A DNA stretch of 64,000 nucleotides from Natronococcus sp. A-GB1 (GCF_029688845.1 NZ_JARUKW010000002.1:1-64000); one strand, 5' to 3'; positions 34,211 to 43,410 are shown, numbered from the stretch's first letter. A program made the numbers and translations. Notes: a model not told the origin generated them from the letters alone.

Positions 34211-34665
34211 GCCAGGGGCGGTTCGAATAGCAGCAGATCGTAGTATCGTTTCTTTGTTCGATCCTACCGCGTGAAACTCGCGTTACGTACAGGCGAAGGC
34301 GATATCACGGCCAGCATCCGCGAGTAGCGCGGAACGTTCCGTTCCGCGGACCGTTCGCGCGGCGCCGCGCGAAGACGAAGCGAGCGGTTCCCCGCCGAAG
34401 CGGGCGAAGCTCGCGGAGGCAGCTTTTTAGCGTAGATTTTTGGAGTCGAGTGGGACCGGCGGTCCCACTGACCATGCGAACGGGCGCGAAGCGCCCGTGA
34501 GCAGAGAGTGGTGAGCGAGCAACGCGAGCGAACCCGACGAGAAAAAGGTACGTGTGCATCGCTACGTACTGAATCGACCAATTCGGATTCAGCACCGCAA
34601 CTGAGTGCGGACGTAGTGCCAACTACTGTTAGCTCGTTCCGTGTTTGTCCTGACGCGAGTGCCGA
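34211..34665. other. Intergenic region containing a hairpin array
   Basis: 455 bp between the oxidoreductase stop and the vapC stop. No credible gene is present; reverse frames through it reflect GC bias. The stretch 34328-34530 is packed with perfect inverted repeats (described separately). The remainder next to vapC (34540-34665) is less structured. Confidence 0.6.
34328..34530. repeat. Dense array of perfect hairpins, possible structured RNA or MITE-like element
   Basis: Five strong inverted repeats in 170 bp: an 8-bp stem with 5-nt loop at 34328-34348; a 20-bp perfect palindrome at 34354-34373; a nested pair in which GCGAGC 34380-34385 pairs with GCTCGC 34409-34414 around a CGAA-capped 5-bp stem (34391-34404); a 9-bp stem with 3-nt loop at 34449-34469; and a 7-bp stem with GAA loop at 34481-34497. 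A T-rich patch lies at 34423-34442. Such density is unlike ordinary spacers. It could be a processed RNA, a long termination region or a small non-autonomous mobile element. Confidence 0.6.
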
Positions 34666-35097
34666 CTATATCGACCGCGGATCGATCCGATCGACGATTC
34701 CATCGAAATCATCGTCGAAGCTGAGCACGGCGTCGATTCCGTCGTTCTCGATCAGCGAAACGAGACTCGCATCGGTGAAGCTGAGGTCGTGGTCGTCGTA
34801 CCGTTCGAAGGTCCGAACCGTCCGTTCGAACCGATCCCGGGTTACGATCAGGAGTTCGATTCCACCGGGAAACGAACCACGACCTGCAATCCGGTCCCCA
34901 ACGAGACGGGCTTCGCGGTGCGTTCCGGTTCGTTTCCGAGCGAGCGTGACGGCCTCATCGTAGACGTAATCGGTAGTGTACGGCGCTCCAAACTCACCAG
35001 CCAAAACGGCCGCCAGTGCCCCCGTCGCGGCGTCGTGATGGTGGTCTCGATCGTTCTGCACAGCGACGAAAACGCCCGTATCGATGAGAACACTCAT
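34666..35097 (-). CDS. vapC: VapC-type PIN-domain toxin
   Basis: 143-residue PIN ribonuclease, toxin of a VapBC pair. Acidic metal-site residues are visible: D6 in VLIDTGVF, D47/E48 in YVYDEAV, D109 in SFTDAS and the SFDDDFD cluster at 127-132. Target RNA is not predictable. Its start overlaps the end of the upstream antitoxin gene by 4 bp, typical for these operons. Confidence 0.9.
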   Translation of the reverse strand: MSVLIDTGVFVAVQNDRDHHHDAATGALAAVLAGEFGAPYTTDYVYDEAVTLARKRTGTHREARLVGDRIAGRGSFPGGIELLIVTRDRFERTVRTFERYDDHDLSFTDASLVSLIENDGIDAVLSFDDDFDGIVDRIDPRSI

Positions 35098-35372
35098 TCT
35101 CCGTACAGCACGTCATCGATGTCGTCTTCGCTCGTCTCGACGCCCCAGTCCGAGCTTCCGGCGAGCCACTGCTCGATCTCGTCGTCGGACAGCGGCTCGA
35201 AATCGTCGCGAAACGACTCGATCAGTTCCTCCTTCGACTCGTACGTGTCGGTGACGATTCGTTCGAGCAGCTCCTGTTGGGTGACGTTCTGACCCGTCTC
35301 GAGCCGGATCTCAGCCTGTAACTCCTCGAGTCGAGATTTCGTCGTGTCCGTGACTTTGACCGAGGTGCTCAT
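35094..35372 (-). CDS. vapB: VapB-type antitoxin
   Basis: 92 residues. N-terminal ribbon-helix-helix-like DNA-binding segment (STSVKVTDTTKSRLEELQAEI then NVTQQELLERIVTDTY) and an acidic C-terminus (DWGVETSEDDIDDVLYGE) that would wrap the toxin active site. It is first in the operon and would autorepress the promoter near 35380-35400. Haloarchaeal VapB of this length is common. Confidence 0.85.
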   Translation of the reverse strand: MSTSVKVTDTTKSRLEELQAEIRLETGQNVTQQELLERIVTDTYESKEELIESFRDDFEPLSDDEIEQWLAGSSDWGVETSEDDIDDVLYGE

Positions 35373-35479
35373 AGCGGCTAGTAGCGGATGCTACTGAGAA
35401 AACTGTTCCGCCGAGTTCCGCCGGGCTACTCGAAAATCGAAGCCGGGAGTGTAGATCGAGCGAATCCGAAAACGTATAC

Positions 35480-36211
35480 TCAGTCCGAGGATCCGGCTCG
35501 CGTCGACGTCGCTCCGCTCGAGGTGGCCTCGGCCGACTGCAGTTCCGCGACGTACTCGAGGAAGTTCTCGAAGACGAGCTTCGCCTCGCCCGCCTTCCGA
35601 TAGTTCTCGTCGGTGATCTCAGCGAGCACCGAGTCGCGGCGCTCGTCCGATAGCTCCTTGCGATGAACGAGTTCGCGGGCCGTCTTCTGGTCGTACTCCG
35701 GGTGGAACTGGACGCCGAAGACCCGATCTTTGCGGAAGCCGTGGTTGGAGTAGTCGTTCTCGGCGAGCGGTTCGGCGCCGTCGGGCAGCGTCGAGACCTC
35801 GTCGGCGTGACTCGTAAAGACGGTGAACTCGCTCGAGATCCCGTCGAACAGTCGAGATCCCCCGAAGTGTTCGACCCGACTGTAGCCCACTTCGTAGGTA
35901 CCCATATCCTCGACCGTTCCCCCGAGGACGTCCGCGAGCAGCTGGTGGCCCCAACAGATCCCCAGGAACGGCACGTCGCGAGCGATCGCCTCGTCGACCC
36001 ACTCCTTGGTCGCGTGGATCCACTCCTCGTCCCAGTAGACGGACGTTCGCGATCCCGTGACGACGGCGCCGTCGAAGGCGAACGTCTCGGGTAGTTCCCC
36101 CTGTGTGATATCGAACTCCGCCAGCGAGGCGTCGAGTTCGCGTCGAAAGTTTCTCGTGGTGTTCGCGTCCTCGTGAGCCGCGTTCAGGACGGCGATGCGT
36201 AGCTGACCCAT
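35480..36211 (-). CDS. Class I glutamine amidotransferase-like protein
   Basis: 243 residues, stand-alone GATase1 domain. The catalytic triad is present: C86 in GICWGHQLLADVLGG, with H170 and E172 in GVQFHPEYDQ. It resembles GMP-synthase-like amidotransferases of unknown acceptor. No synthetase partner is adjacent, so the acceptor of the ammonia is unclear; gamma-glutamyl hydrolysis is possible. Start ATG 36211; the longer open frame upstream is arginine-rich shadow. The C-terminal 18 residues are Ser/Thr/Ala-rich. Confidence 0.85.
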   Translation of the reverse strand: MGQLRIAVLNAAHEDANTTRNFRRELDASLAEFDITQGELPETFAFDGAVVTGSRTSVYWDEEWIHATKEWVDEAIARDVPFLGICWGHQLLADVLGGTVEDMGTYEVGYSRVEHFGGSRLFDGISSEFTVFTSHADEVSTLPDGAEPLAENDYSNHGFRKDRVFGVQFHPEYDQKTARELVHRKELSDERRDSVLAEITDENYRKAGEAKLVFENFLEYVAELQSAEATSSGATSTRAGSSD

Positions 36212-36314
36212 CACCACTCCCTGGCCGCTCGGAGGAAAAATGCCTTCTGCTACGGCCGGGCGTTGCCGGAAGTTTGGAGCCACGGAATCGAGTAGTCGTG
36301 AGCCGATAACGTCC

Positions 36315-37532
36315 TCACGGCCGGTGGTAGCTCCCATCGTCGCGCCGGCGGAACCGCTCGCCGGTGTCGAACCAGCCGTCGACGAACCCCGGTGCCGACC
36401 TCGAGTCCGTCTCGCTGCCGTCACCGTCGTCGGCAGGTGTTGCGTACCCATCGGCGACCACCGGGCCGGAGAGTCGCAACTGTCCCGTCGCCTCGCCCTC
36501 GAGTACGCCCCCCTCGTCGTCGACCAGTCGCGCGTCACAGTCGAGCACTGGCCTCCCGATCGCGTCGTCGTCCGTCGGTCCCGCCACCGTCCGAGTCGCC
36601 GCTGTGGGGCACACCGGCGCGCCGTAGGCCCGTGAAACCGTGACGCCGTACTCGAGCAGCGGCTCCACGGACTCTTCTTCGACGGTGTGGTCGCAGATCG
36701 CGCGCTCGAGACCTGCGAGCGCGTCGGCGTTCTCGTGGGTTGTGAGTTCGCGGATCGGGGCCTGTCGGCCGGAGACGACCGTCACCCCGCTCCCGTCGAT
36801 CGCCCGCAGCGTGTCACCGGGATCGAACGCACGGTCGATCAGGAGCCGGCCGCCGGCGTACAGCACGGGGAGCGCGGTTCGGAACAGTCCGTCGGCCGTC
36901 GAGAGCGGATCGAGGACGAACCCCGAGTCCTCGCGGGAGAGGTCCCACTCGAGGACGGCGTCGATACAGTTCCACTCGACGGTCTCCGACGAGAGGATCG
37001 CCACCGACTCGCCCGAGTCGTCGTGGATCGCGAGCAACGGTCCGGCGTCGTCGGTCCGCTCCGTTCCGGCGTCGACGGCGGACGCGTCGGTCTTCGCGAG
37101 CTCCTCGAGCGTGACGGTTCGATCGTGGGGGATCGAGCGCACGAGGTCCCGCTGGGCCGCCTCGGCGACGACGATGGCGGGCTCGAGCACCTCGAACGGG
37201 CGAGTCACCGTCGCGGGCGTCAGCCGGTGCGAGATCGGGGCGAGCGTCGCCCCGAGTCGGCGACAGGCGAAGACGAGCGCCAGCGACGCTACCCGGTTTC
37301 GAGTGACGAGACAGACGGTGTCGTCGGAGACGACGCCCCGTTGCTCGAGCGCGCCGGCGAGCCGGCCCGCGATGCGGGACAGCTCCGCGTAGGTGACGCG
37401 GTCCTCGTGGACGGTCTCGGCCGGCGCGTGGAGACGGTCCTCGGAGACGTCGACGATCGCCGTCCGATCCGGGAAACGCTCGGCGCGGCGGGCCAGCGAG
37501 AGAGTCACGACGGCGTCTTCGACGGCTGACAC
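36315..37532 (-). CDS. Degenerate, truncated AMP-forming ligase-like protein
   Basis: 405 residues resembling the N-terminal domain of ANL acyl-CoA synthetases (VTYAELSRIAGRLAGALEQRGV; RLGATLAPISHRL). The ATP P-loop, normally YTSGTTGxPKG, is replaced by AIHDDSGESVAILSSETVEW; the YGxTE motif reads AYGAPVCPTA; and TGD reads TGERF. The protein ends at that point, so the mobile C-terminal domain with the catalytic Lys is missing. It cannot adenylate in the standard way. Start GTG 37532 preferred; TTG 37559 would place it 15 bp after the hydrolase gene. Probably a pseudoenzyme partner of the adjacent hydrolase-fold protein, or a decaying gene. Confidence 0.7.
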   Translation of the reverse strand: MSAVEDAVVTLSLARRAERFPDRTAIVDVSEDRLHAPAETVHEDRVTYAELSRIAGRLAGALEQRGVVSDDTVCLVTRNRVASLALVFACRRLGATLAPISHRLTPATVTRPFEVLEPAIVVAEAAQRDLVRSIPHDRTVTLEELAKTDASAVDAGTERTDDAGPLLAIHDDSGESVAILSSETVEWNCIDAVLEWDLSREDSGFVLDPLSTADGLFRTALPVLYAGGRLLIDRAFDPGDTLRAIDGSGVTVVSGRQAPIRELTTHENADALAGLERAICDHTVEEESVEPLLEYGVTVSRAYGAPVCPTAATRTVAGPTDDDAIGRPVLDCDARLVDDEGGVLEGEATGQLRLSGPVVADGYATPADDGDGSETDSRSAPGFVDGWFDTGERFRRRDDGSYHRP

Positions 37533-37574
37533 CGTAGTAGCACGGGTGGACAGGCGCAAGCCGTCCCTCGGCCG

Positions 37575-38360
37575 TCACCGATCGTCGGCCGAGCGGTTCT
37601 CGAGAAAGCCAAGCAGCTGATCGTTGACCGTCCGCGAGCGCTCGATCCCGACGAGGTGGCCCGCGCCCTCGAGCGGGACGAACTCGCCGCGGGGCAGTCC
37701 GGACGCCAGCTCGCGGCTCGCCTCGGGTGAGACGAGGTCGTCGGCGGTGCCGTGGATAACGCGTGCAGGTTGGGTCACCTCGACGAGCCAGTCGCGGGCG
37801 TCGAACCCCTCGAGGGCGGCGAGCTGTGCCTCCCACCCCCCACTGGTGGCGTCGCCGTCGGCTCGCCAGTCGACGATGCCGTCGACGACCTCGGGCTGTG
37901 ACTCGCGGAACTCCGCGGAAAGGGCCGACTCGAGCGAGGTCCGGAGCGCCGCGCGGTCGTCGGGCGAGGCGAGCAGGGGCTCGAGGTCGAACGCCGATCC
38001 GTGGGCCGCCGTGCCGAGCAGCGACAGCGTCGCGATCCGCGTCGACTCGCGAGCCGCGGCGAGCGCGACCGCGCCGCCGAGCCCCGCACCGACGAGGTGG
38101 GCGTTCCGGGCGTCAACGGCGGCGAGAATCGTCTCGAGATCGTCGACGAGCGTCGCCATCGAGTACGGCCCGGACGGTGCGTCGGATCGACCGGTTCCGC
38201 GGAAATCCCAGACGACGGTCTCGTAGGGACCGGTCAGCGCGGCGTGTTGCCACCCCCACGACCAGCCGCCAAGGCCGGCCTCGGAGACGAAGAGGACGGG
38301 CGGACCGTCGCCCTCGCGGCGGTAGTACAGCGAGACGCCGTCGTTCGAAACGGTTGACAT
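37575..38360 (-). CDS. Alpha/beta-hydrolase-fold protein with altered nucleophile elbow
   Basis: 261 residues with a normal alpha/beta hydrolase plan: WDFRGTGRSDAPSGPYS, elbow region HLVGAGLGGAVALAAA, Asp208 in HGTADDLVSP and His235 in GAGHLVGIE. In active members the elbow is G-x-S-x-G; here it is G91-A-G93-L-G95, so the serine nucleophile is Gly. The other triad positions are retained. It is the first gene of a two-gene unit with the ligase-like protein. Either a non-hydrolytic member or a gene under relaxed selection. Confidence 0.78.
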   Translation of the reverse strand: MSTVSNDGVSLYYRREGDGPPVLFVSEAGLGGWSWGWQHAALTGPYETVVWDFRGTGRSDAPSGPYSMATLVDDLETILAAVDARNAHLVGAGLGGAVALAAARESTRIATLSLLGTAAHGSAFDLEPLLASPDDRAALRTSLESALSAEFRESQPEVVDGIVDWRADGDATSGGWEAQLAALEGFDARDWLVEVTQPARVIHGTADDLVSPEASRELASGLPRGEFVPLEGAGHLVGIERSRTVNDQLLGFLENRSADDR

Positions 38361-38408
38361 ACTCGAGGAGTGGCGTTCACAGCTCAGGTCGGTTTCGGTT
38401 CGCGAGGG

Positions 38409-39647
38409 TCAGGCCGCGAGGTACGACTCGGCGGCCGCGGCGAGGGTCTCGCTCGCGACGAGCACGTCGTCCCACGCGATCGTCTCCTCGGGGAAGTGCG
38501 CCTGCTCGATGTTCCCCGGGCCGAACAACACCGTCGGAATTCCGGCCTCGACGTAGTGGCGGCTGTCGGCGCCGTAGGTTCCGGCCCGGGGGTCGGTCCC
38601 CTCGAGCCCCTGGGCCGTCATCGCCGCCCGCACCGCCCGGACCACCGGCTCGTCGGCCTCGATCTCGGCGGGTTCGAACTGGATCGAGAATCGCTCGAAC
38701 TCGCAGTCGACGTCGGTTTCGGCGACGACCTCGGCCAGCCGCCGGTCGAACTCCCGCTCGACCTCGTCGACGGTCTCGCCCGGCGCGACGCCGATTCGGA
38801 TCTCGGCGACGAGCTCGTCGGCGACCGATGACGCCCAGCGTCCCGCCTCGAGACGGCCGACACAGACCGGCCACGGGATCGGGAACCCCTCGTACAGCGG
38901 GTGGGTGACGCGTTCGCCGCGTTCGGCCTCGAGTTCCTCGAGTGCCCGACGGATTCGCTCGAACGCGGGCAGCACCGACTCGCCGCGCCAGCGCATCGCC
39001 GCGTGAGCGGAACGGCCCTCGAGCCGGAGCCGCTTCATGAGGCTTCCCTCGGTCGCGATTACCGGGCTGCAGTCGGTCGGCTCGGCGACGATTGCCACGT
39101 CCCGCTCGAACGGGTAGGGGTTATCCAGGGCCGCGGCGGCCGCCCCGATCCCGCCCTCCTCCTCGCCGGCGACGCTCTCGACGACGAGCCGGCCGTCGAT
39201 CTCGGGGCTCGAGGCCTCGAGGTGGCGCGCCGCGAACACGCAGGCCGCCAGCCCGCACTTCATGTCCGCGGCGCCCCGAACGGTGAGCTTTCCGTCTGCC
39301 CACCGGGGTTCGAACGGATCCCCCTCCCAGCCGCTGCCCGCCGGCACCACGTCGATATGGCCGTTCAAGACGAGCGTCCGTCCCGCATGGGGATCGCCGA
39401 ACTCGAGCACGCCGCCGACGCTCGGCCTGTCAGTCGTCTCGATCTCGGCGGGATCGTCGGGAAACGAGGGGTGGTCGGCGAGCGTCTCCGCGTCGGCCTC
39501 CCATCGGTAGGTTTCGAAACCGGCCGACTCGAGGGTGTCGCGGACCCACTGCTGGGCGGGCGCCTCGTTTCCCGCGGTCGTATCGAACCGGCACAGCTCG
39601 TCGACGAACGACTTCAGATCAGCCTCCCACGTCGTCGCGAAGGTCAT
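38409..39647 (-). CDS. M20-family deacylase/amidohydrolase (ArgE/DapE-like)
   Basis: 412-residue zinc enzyme. Metal ligands: H97 in LNGHIDVVPA, D128 in RGAADMKCG, E163 region in VAGEEEGG (E162/E163), E189 in VAEPTD and a C-terminal His in NIEQAHFPEE. It should cleave an amide or N-acyl bond of an amino-acid-like substrate. It ends immediately before the hydrolase-fold gene region and lies downstream of tctA, forming one side of the transporter/amidohydrolase island. Confidence 0.88.
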   Translation of the reverse strand: MTFATTWEADLKSFVDELCRFDTTAGNEAPAQQWVRDTLESAGFETYRWEADAETLADHPSFPDDPAEIETTDRPSVGGVLEFGDPHAGRTLVLNGHIDVVPAGSGWEGDPFEPRWADGKLTVRGAADMKCGLAACVFAARHLEASSPEIDGRLVVESVAGEEEGGIGAAAAALDNPYPFERDVAIVAEPTDCSPVIATEGSLMKRLRLEGRSAHAAMRWRGESVLPAFERIRRALEELEAERGERVTHPLYEGFPIPWPVCVGRLEAGRWASSVADELVAEIRIGVAPGETVDEVEREFDRRLAEVVAETDVDCEFERFSIQFEPAEIEADEPVVRAVRAAMTAQGLEGTDPRAGTYGADSRHYVEAGIPTVLFGPGNIEQAHFPEETIAWDDVLVASETLAAAAESYLAA

Positions 39648-39728
39648 ACTCGAGAGAGCGACGGACGGACCAAAAGAGCAGCGACAGGCCGTCGAGCGGT
39701 AGAAATCGAGTATGGTAGCTGGAGCGGG

Positions 39729-41240
39729 TCAGGCCGCTTGTCGCCGCTCCCACCACTGCTTGACGTACGGCCCGAAGATGAGCAGGACGATCAGGACGCT
39801 CAGGATAAACGACAGCCACCGTCCGTACTCGAGCGGGTTCACGAAGATCATGAACGAGCCGTCCGAGAGCTGCAACGCGGTGTAGAGGTTCTCCTCGGCG
39901 ATATCGCCCAGCACGACTCCGAGAACGAACGCGATCACGGAGTAGTTGTACCGGACCATGTAGAAGCCGATGATCCCGAAGACGATCACGGTGAGGATGT
40001 CGATCGGGTTGATCCGCAGGGCGTAGGTGCCCAGGAACGAGAGGACGACGACCATCGGGATGATGTAGTCCGTGTCGATCTTGGTGAGGTAGCCGAGCTG
40101 GGTCACCATCGACAGTCCGAACAGCAGGATGACGACGTTGCCGACGAGCAGCGCCAGCAACATCGTGTACGTCAGCGTCAGTTCGCCGCTGGGATCGAAC
40201 ATGCTCGGCCCCGGCCGGAGGTCGTGCATGAGTAGGCCGCCGATGAGGACGGCCGTCGACGAACTCCCCGGAATACCAAAGGAGATGGCGGGGACGAGCG
40301 ACCCCGCGACGGTCCCGTTGTTCGACGCCTCCGAGGCGATGACGCCGATCTCGTTGCCCGAGCCGAACGAGTCAGGGTCGCTCGAGGAGCGGACCGCCTC
40401 GGAGTAGGCGACGAAGTTAGATACCGTCGCGCCTGCACCGGGGATCGCGCCGACGATCATCCCGATGTTCGCGGACTTGAACACCGTGATCGGATGGTTG
40501 AGCGTCGACCGGACCCCTTCGGTGATGCCGGCTCTGTCGATCGTGACCTCGCCCTTGGCGATGCCGCCCTCCTGGCCGGCGAGTTTCATCATCTCCGCGA
40601 TCGCGAACAGCCCGATCAGGACGGCGACGAAGTCGATGCCGTCGTAGAGGTACATCGTCTCGCTGTAGCGCTGGTCGAGCGACATCGGTGCGATGCCCAC
40701 GGTCGTGACCAGCAACCCCGCGACGCCCGCGAGGAGCCCCTTTGCGAACGATCCACGGGTGACGACCGTAATCATCGCCAGTCCAAGGATCGCCACGAGG
40801 AACCGCTCGGGCGTTCCGACCGCCAGGACCATCTCGATCAGCGCGGGCGAGAACAGAATCAACGCGGCGATCGTAAAGAGGCCGGCGAACGCCGAGGCGG
40901 TCGCCGAGATGGCGAGTGCCGTCGCCGCTCGTCCCTGTTGGGACATCGGATAGCCGTCGAACATCGTCGCTGCCGAGGAGGACACCCCCGGCGTGTTGAT
41001 CAGGATCGCAGCGATCGAGCCGCCGTACATCGAACCACTGTAGACCCCGACCAACAGAATAATCGCGTTTGCCGCGTCGAGCGGTAACGTCAGCGGCAGA
41101 ATAATCGCCATTCCCAGCGGTGGCCCGAGCCCGGGCAGTCCGCCAACGATAATGCCGATAATGACACCGGCCAGCAGCCAGATCATCGTCTCGACCGTCA
41201 GAAGTGCCTCGATCGCACCGACGAACGATTCGACCGTCAT
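39729..41240 (-). CDS. Tripartite tricarboxylate transporter large permease (TctA)
   Basis: 503 residues, about 12 helices. Family hallmarks: GLPGLGPPLGMAIILPLTLPL near residue 36, YGGSIAAILINTPGVSSSAATMFDGYP near 70 and IPGSSSTAVLIGGLLMHDLRPGP near 320. Start ATG 41240, overlapping the TctB gene by 4 bp. It would use a sodium or proton gradient to import substrate delivered by TctC. Substrate unpredictable from sequence; TTT systems elsewhere carry tricarboxylates, dicarboxylates, aromatic acids and others. Confidence 0.92.
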   Translation of the reverse strand: MTVESFVGAIEALLTVETMIWLLAGVIIGIIVGGLPGLGPPLGMAIILPLTLPLDAANAIILLVGVYSGSMYGGSIAAILINTPGVSSSAATMFDGYPMSQQGRAATALAISATASAFAGLFTIAALILFSPALIEMVLAVGTPERFLVAILGLAMITVVTRGSFAKGLLAGVAGLLVTTVGIAPMSLDQRYSETMYLYDGIDFVAVLIGLFAIAEMMKLAGQEGGIAKGEVTIDRAGITEGVRSTLNHPITVFKSANIGMIVGAIPGAGATVSNFVAYSEAVRSSSDPDSFGSGNEIGVIASEASNNGTVAGSLVPAISFGIPGSSSTAVLIGGLLMHDLRPGPSMFDPSGELTLTYTMLLALLVGNVVILLFGLSMVTQLGYLTKIDTDYIIPMVVVLSFLGTYALRINPIDILTVIVFGIIGFYMVRYNYSVIAFVLGVVLGDIAEENLYTALQLSDGSFMIFVNPLEYGRWLSFILSVLIVLLIFGPYVKQWWERRQAA

Positions 41241-42127
41241 CCGATCACCACGCCCCACTGGAACAGGTCACCAGCGTGGATCCAGAGACCGAGCAGATCG
41301 TCCGGCGCTGGGAGCTCCCAGCCGGTGAGCCACCCTTCGGCGATATCGTCCTGAATCAGGTCGTAGAAGAGGTAGGCAGTGACGAAGCTGAGAACGGTGA
41401 GCGCGACCGCTTTGGGGACGTCCATCCGAACCCAGAGCGTCCAGGCGATAACGAAGATCGGTGTCGCGTACAGCATTCCGATCGTGAACGTCAACAGCAT
41501 GTACCCGACACAGAGCGCCCCGGTAACCACCGGTCCCTTCGGATCGTCGATCTCGTAGACGTACATCGCTGCCGAATCGCTCTCCTCGCCGCTCGACGCT
41601 CGGTCAGCGTCGGCCGTTTCCGAGTCGGCCTCGTCGGCCGGCGGTTCCTCGTGTTCGGTCTCGCTCTCCGGTATGGCATCGGTCGTATCCGTATCTCCCA
41701 TCACCTGCATCGGCTCGGCGACGAACGACTCGACGCCCTCGCCGAACCGCTCACGGAAACCGACGACCACGACCAGAAGTCCGACACCCGCCACGAGCGA
41801 CACCAGCCCGCCGCCGTCGGCGAGGAACGTGGTAACGCCGTCGTACGTGAGGTACGCACCCAGGCCGGCGCCGACCAGCGGGGCGACGACGGTCAGGTAG
41901 TTACGAGCAAGCAGGAGGAAAGCGAGAACGGCCGTCCCGCCGGCCATGAGCCGTGGGAACGTCTGAGCGTCCGGCGCGAACTCGGAAGCGCCCTGGTACA
42001 TGTAGACCCCGACGACGAGAAACAACAGCAACAGGACGTGTTCCATCGTCGGTCGCTCGCCCAGCACCGTCTCGAGGGGGGCTCGAACGCGGTCCGCGAT
42101 CGAGCCTACGGTGTCGTCCTGTTCCAT
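41237..42127 (-). CDS. Tripartite tricarboxylate transporter small permease (TctB-like)
   Basis: 296 residues. Two helices (about 30-48, 60-78), two more (about 85-125), a large acidic cytosolic insertion (about 140-205) and three C-terminal helices (about 212-290), giving the four-helix TctB (DUF1468) core with an acidic loop. It overlaps tctA by 4 bp. About 200 bp separate it from the tctC stop, so all three genes likely form one operon read from the promoter near 43411. Confidence 0.85.
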   Translation of the reverse strand: MEQDDTVGSIADRVRAPLETVLGERPTMEHVLLLLFLVVGVYMYQGASEFAPDAQTFPRLMAGGTAVLAFLLLARNYLTVVAPLVGAGLGAYLTYDGVTTFLADGGGLVSLVAGVGLLVVVVGFRERFGEGVESFVAEPMQVMGDTDTTDAIPESETEHEEPPADEADSETADADRASSGEESDSAAMYVYEIDDPKGPVVTGALCVGYMLLTFTIGMLYATPIFVIAWTLWVRMDVPKAVALTVLSFVTAYLFYDLIQDDIAEGWLTGWELPAPDDLLGLWIHAGDLFQWGVVIG

Positions 42128-42324
42128 GGCTGGTTCCGTCTAACGGCGTTGAGTTCGACCGAATCTCGATCGGTGCTGGTCTCGGTACGGCGTCGTTCGC
42201 GAGAGCTTCGAGTGGCGTCGGTAGCAGTAAACTTGTTCTGTGACATCTCTCTTTTTCGTGGCCTCGAAAGCAACGTAGTCGGCGTCTCGAGTCGGGATCG
42301 GCTTCGATGTTCCGGCTCCGAAGG

Positions 42325-43386
42325 CTACTCCTCTTCGTCCTCTTCCTCTTCGACCATCTGCTGGAACTCGTCGAAGCCGCCGATCGACTCGTCGACCTGT
42401 GATTCGATTTCCTCGACGCTGCCGACGTACTGGTCTGCGGCGTCGTCCATGTCGCCGAACTCGACGATGTTTCCGGTCTCCTCTTCCCACTCCTGGGTCT
42501 CTTCGTGTTCGGTCGCCTCCTGGATCGCGTCCATGAGAATCTCCCGTTCCTCCTCGGGGGTGTCCGGCGGCGCGACCTGTACCTGGTAGAACTCCGTGAT
42601 CCAGGCGAGGCTGTCACCGTAGTCCGTGATCGGATCGATATCGGGGAAGACGTGGTCGAGGTCGATATCCATCAGGTTGACGATAGCGGTCGCCTCGCCG
42701 GACTCCTCGGCGGCGACGGCGGAGGTGTTCGTCGCGAACCCGGCCGCCACCTCGCCGCCGATCACCGCCTCCATGGTGGGACCGCCCCCGTCGTAGGGGA
42801 CGGCGCTGTCGTAGTCGAGATCGTACTCTTCGCGTAGCAACAGCGTCGTCAGGTGACTGTCGCTGCCGGCGCCCTGATAGCCGAAGCCGCTGATCTCGTC
42901 GTCGGCGTACGCGTCCCGAAGCGACTCGAAGTCGTCGATTCCGCCGGCATCCTCGGCGGCATCGTCGTTTACGATGAGCGTGTAGCCGAAGACGCCGGAG
43001 TAGGCGATCGGCTCGAGATCCTCCGGTTCCCAGGCGTCCACCTCCTGGGCCCGCCAGGTGAAACTCCATCCCGGCGGGTTGACGGTCCCGAACGTGTAGC
43101 CGTCGGGGTCCTGCTGGACGAGCCACTCGCTTCCGAGCATGCTGCCGGCGCCCTCCCGGTTATCGATCTCGATCGACTGATCGAGCGGGTCCTCCATCAG
43201 CGGCGCCATCTGACGGGCGTACGTGTCCGTTCCGCCACCCTCTCCCCAGGGGATCATCCACGTCAGCGACTCCGAGGGGAAGTCGTCAGCGTCCCCGTTA
43301 TCATCCTCGCCGAGGCATCCGGCAAGACCGGTCAGTCCCACAGCCCCAACTGCACCCGTTGTCTGGACAAACGTTCGACGGTCCAT
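42325..43386 (-). CDS. Tripartite tricarboxylate transporter binding lipoprotein (TctC/Bug family)
   Basis: 353 residues. Tat signal RRTFVQTTGAVGAVGL and lipobox Cys24 (LAGC), an acidic linker, then the Bug-family fold: WMIPWGEGGGTDTYARQMAPLM and ENREGAGSMLGSEWLVQQDPDGYTFG-like region (IDNREGAGSMLGSEW). The C-terminus ends with acidic residues. Start ATG 43386 is supported by TATA-like TATTATATAC on the minus strand at 43411-43420; ATG 43401 would be too close. First gene of the TctCBA operon. Confidence 0.92.
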   Translation of the reverse strand: MDRRTFVQTTGAVGAVGLTGLAGCLGEDDNGDADDFPSESLTWMIPWGEGGGTDTYARQMAPLMEDPLDQSIEIDNREGAGSMLGSEWLVQQDPDGYTFGTVNPPGWSFTWRAQEVDAWEPEDLEPIAYSGVFGYTLIVNDDAAEDAGGIDDFESLRDAYADDEISGFGYQGAGSDSHLTTLLLREEYDLDYDSAVPYDGGGPTMEAVIGGEVAAGFATNTSAVAAEESGEATAIVNLMDIDLDHVFPDIDPITDYGDSLAWITEFYQVQVAPPDTPEEEREILMDAIQEATEHEETQEWEEETGNIVEFGDMDDAADQYVGSVEEIESQVDESIGGFDEFQQMVEEEEDEEE

Positions 43387-43410
43387 GATAGCCGAGAACA
43401 TGAATCAAGA

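Noticed and set aside
34261-34622. Two 105-codon minus-strand open frames over the hairpin array
   Set aside because: Frames mirror the palindromes and have no homology-like pattern.
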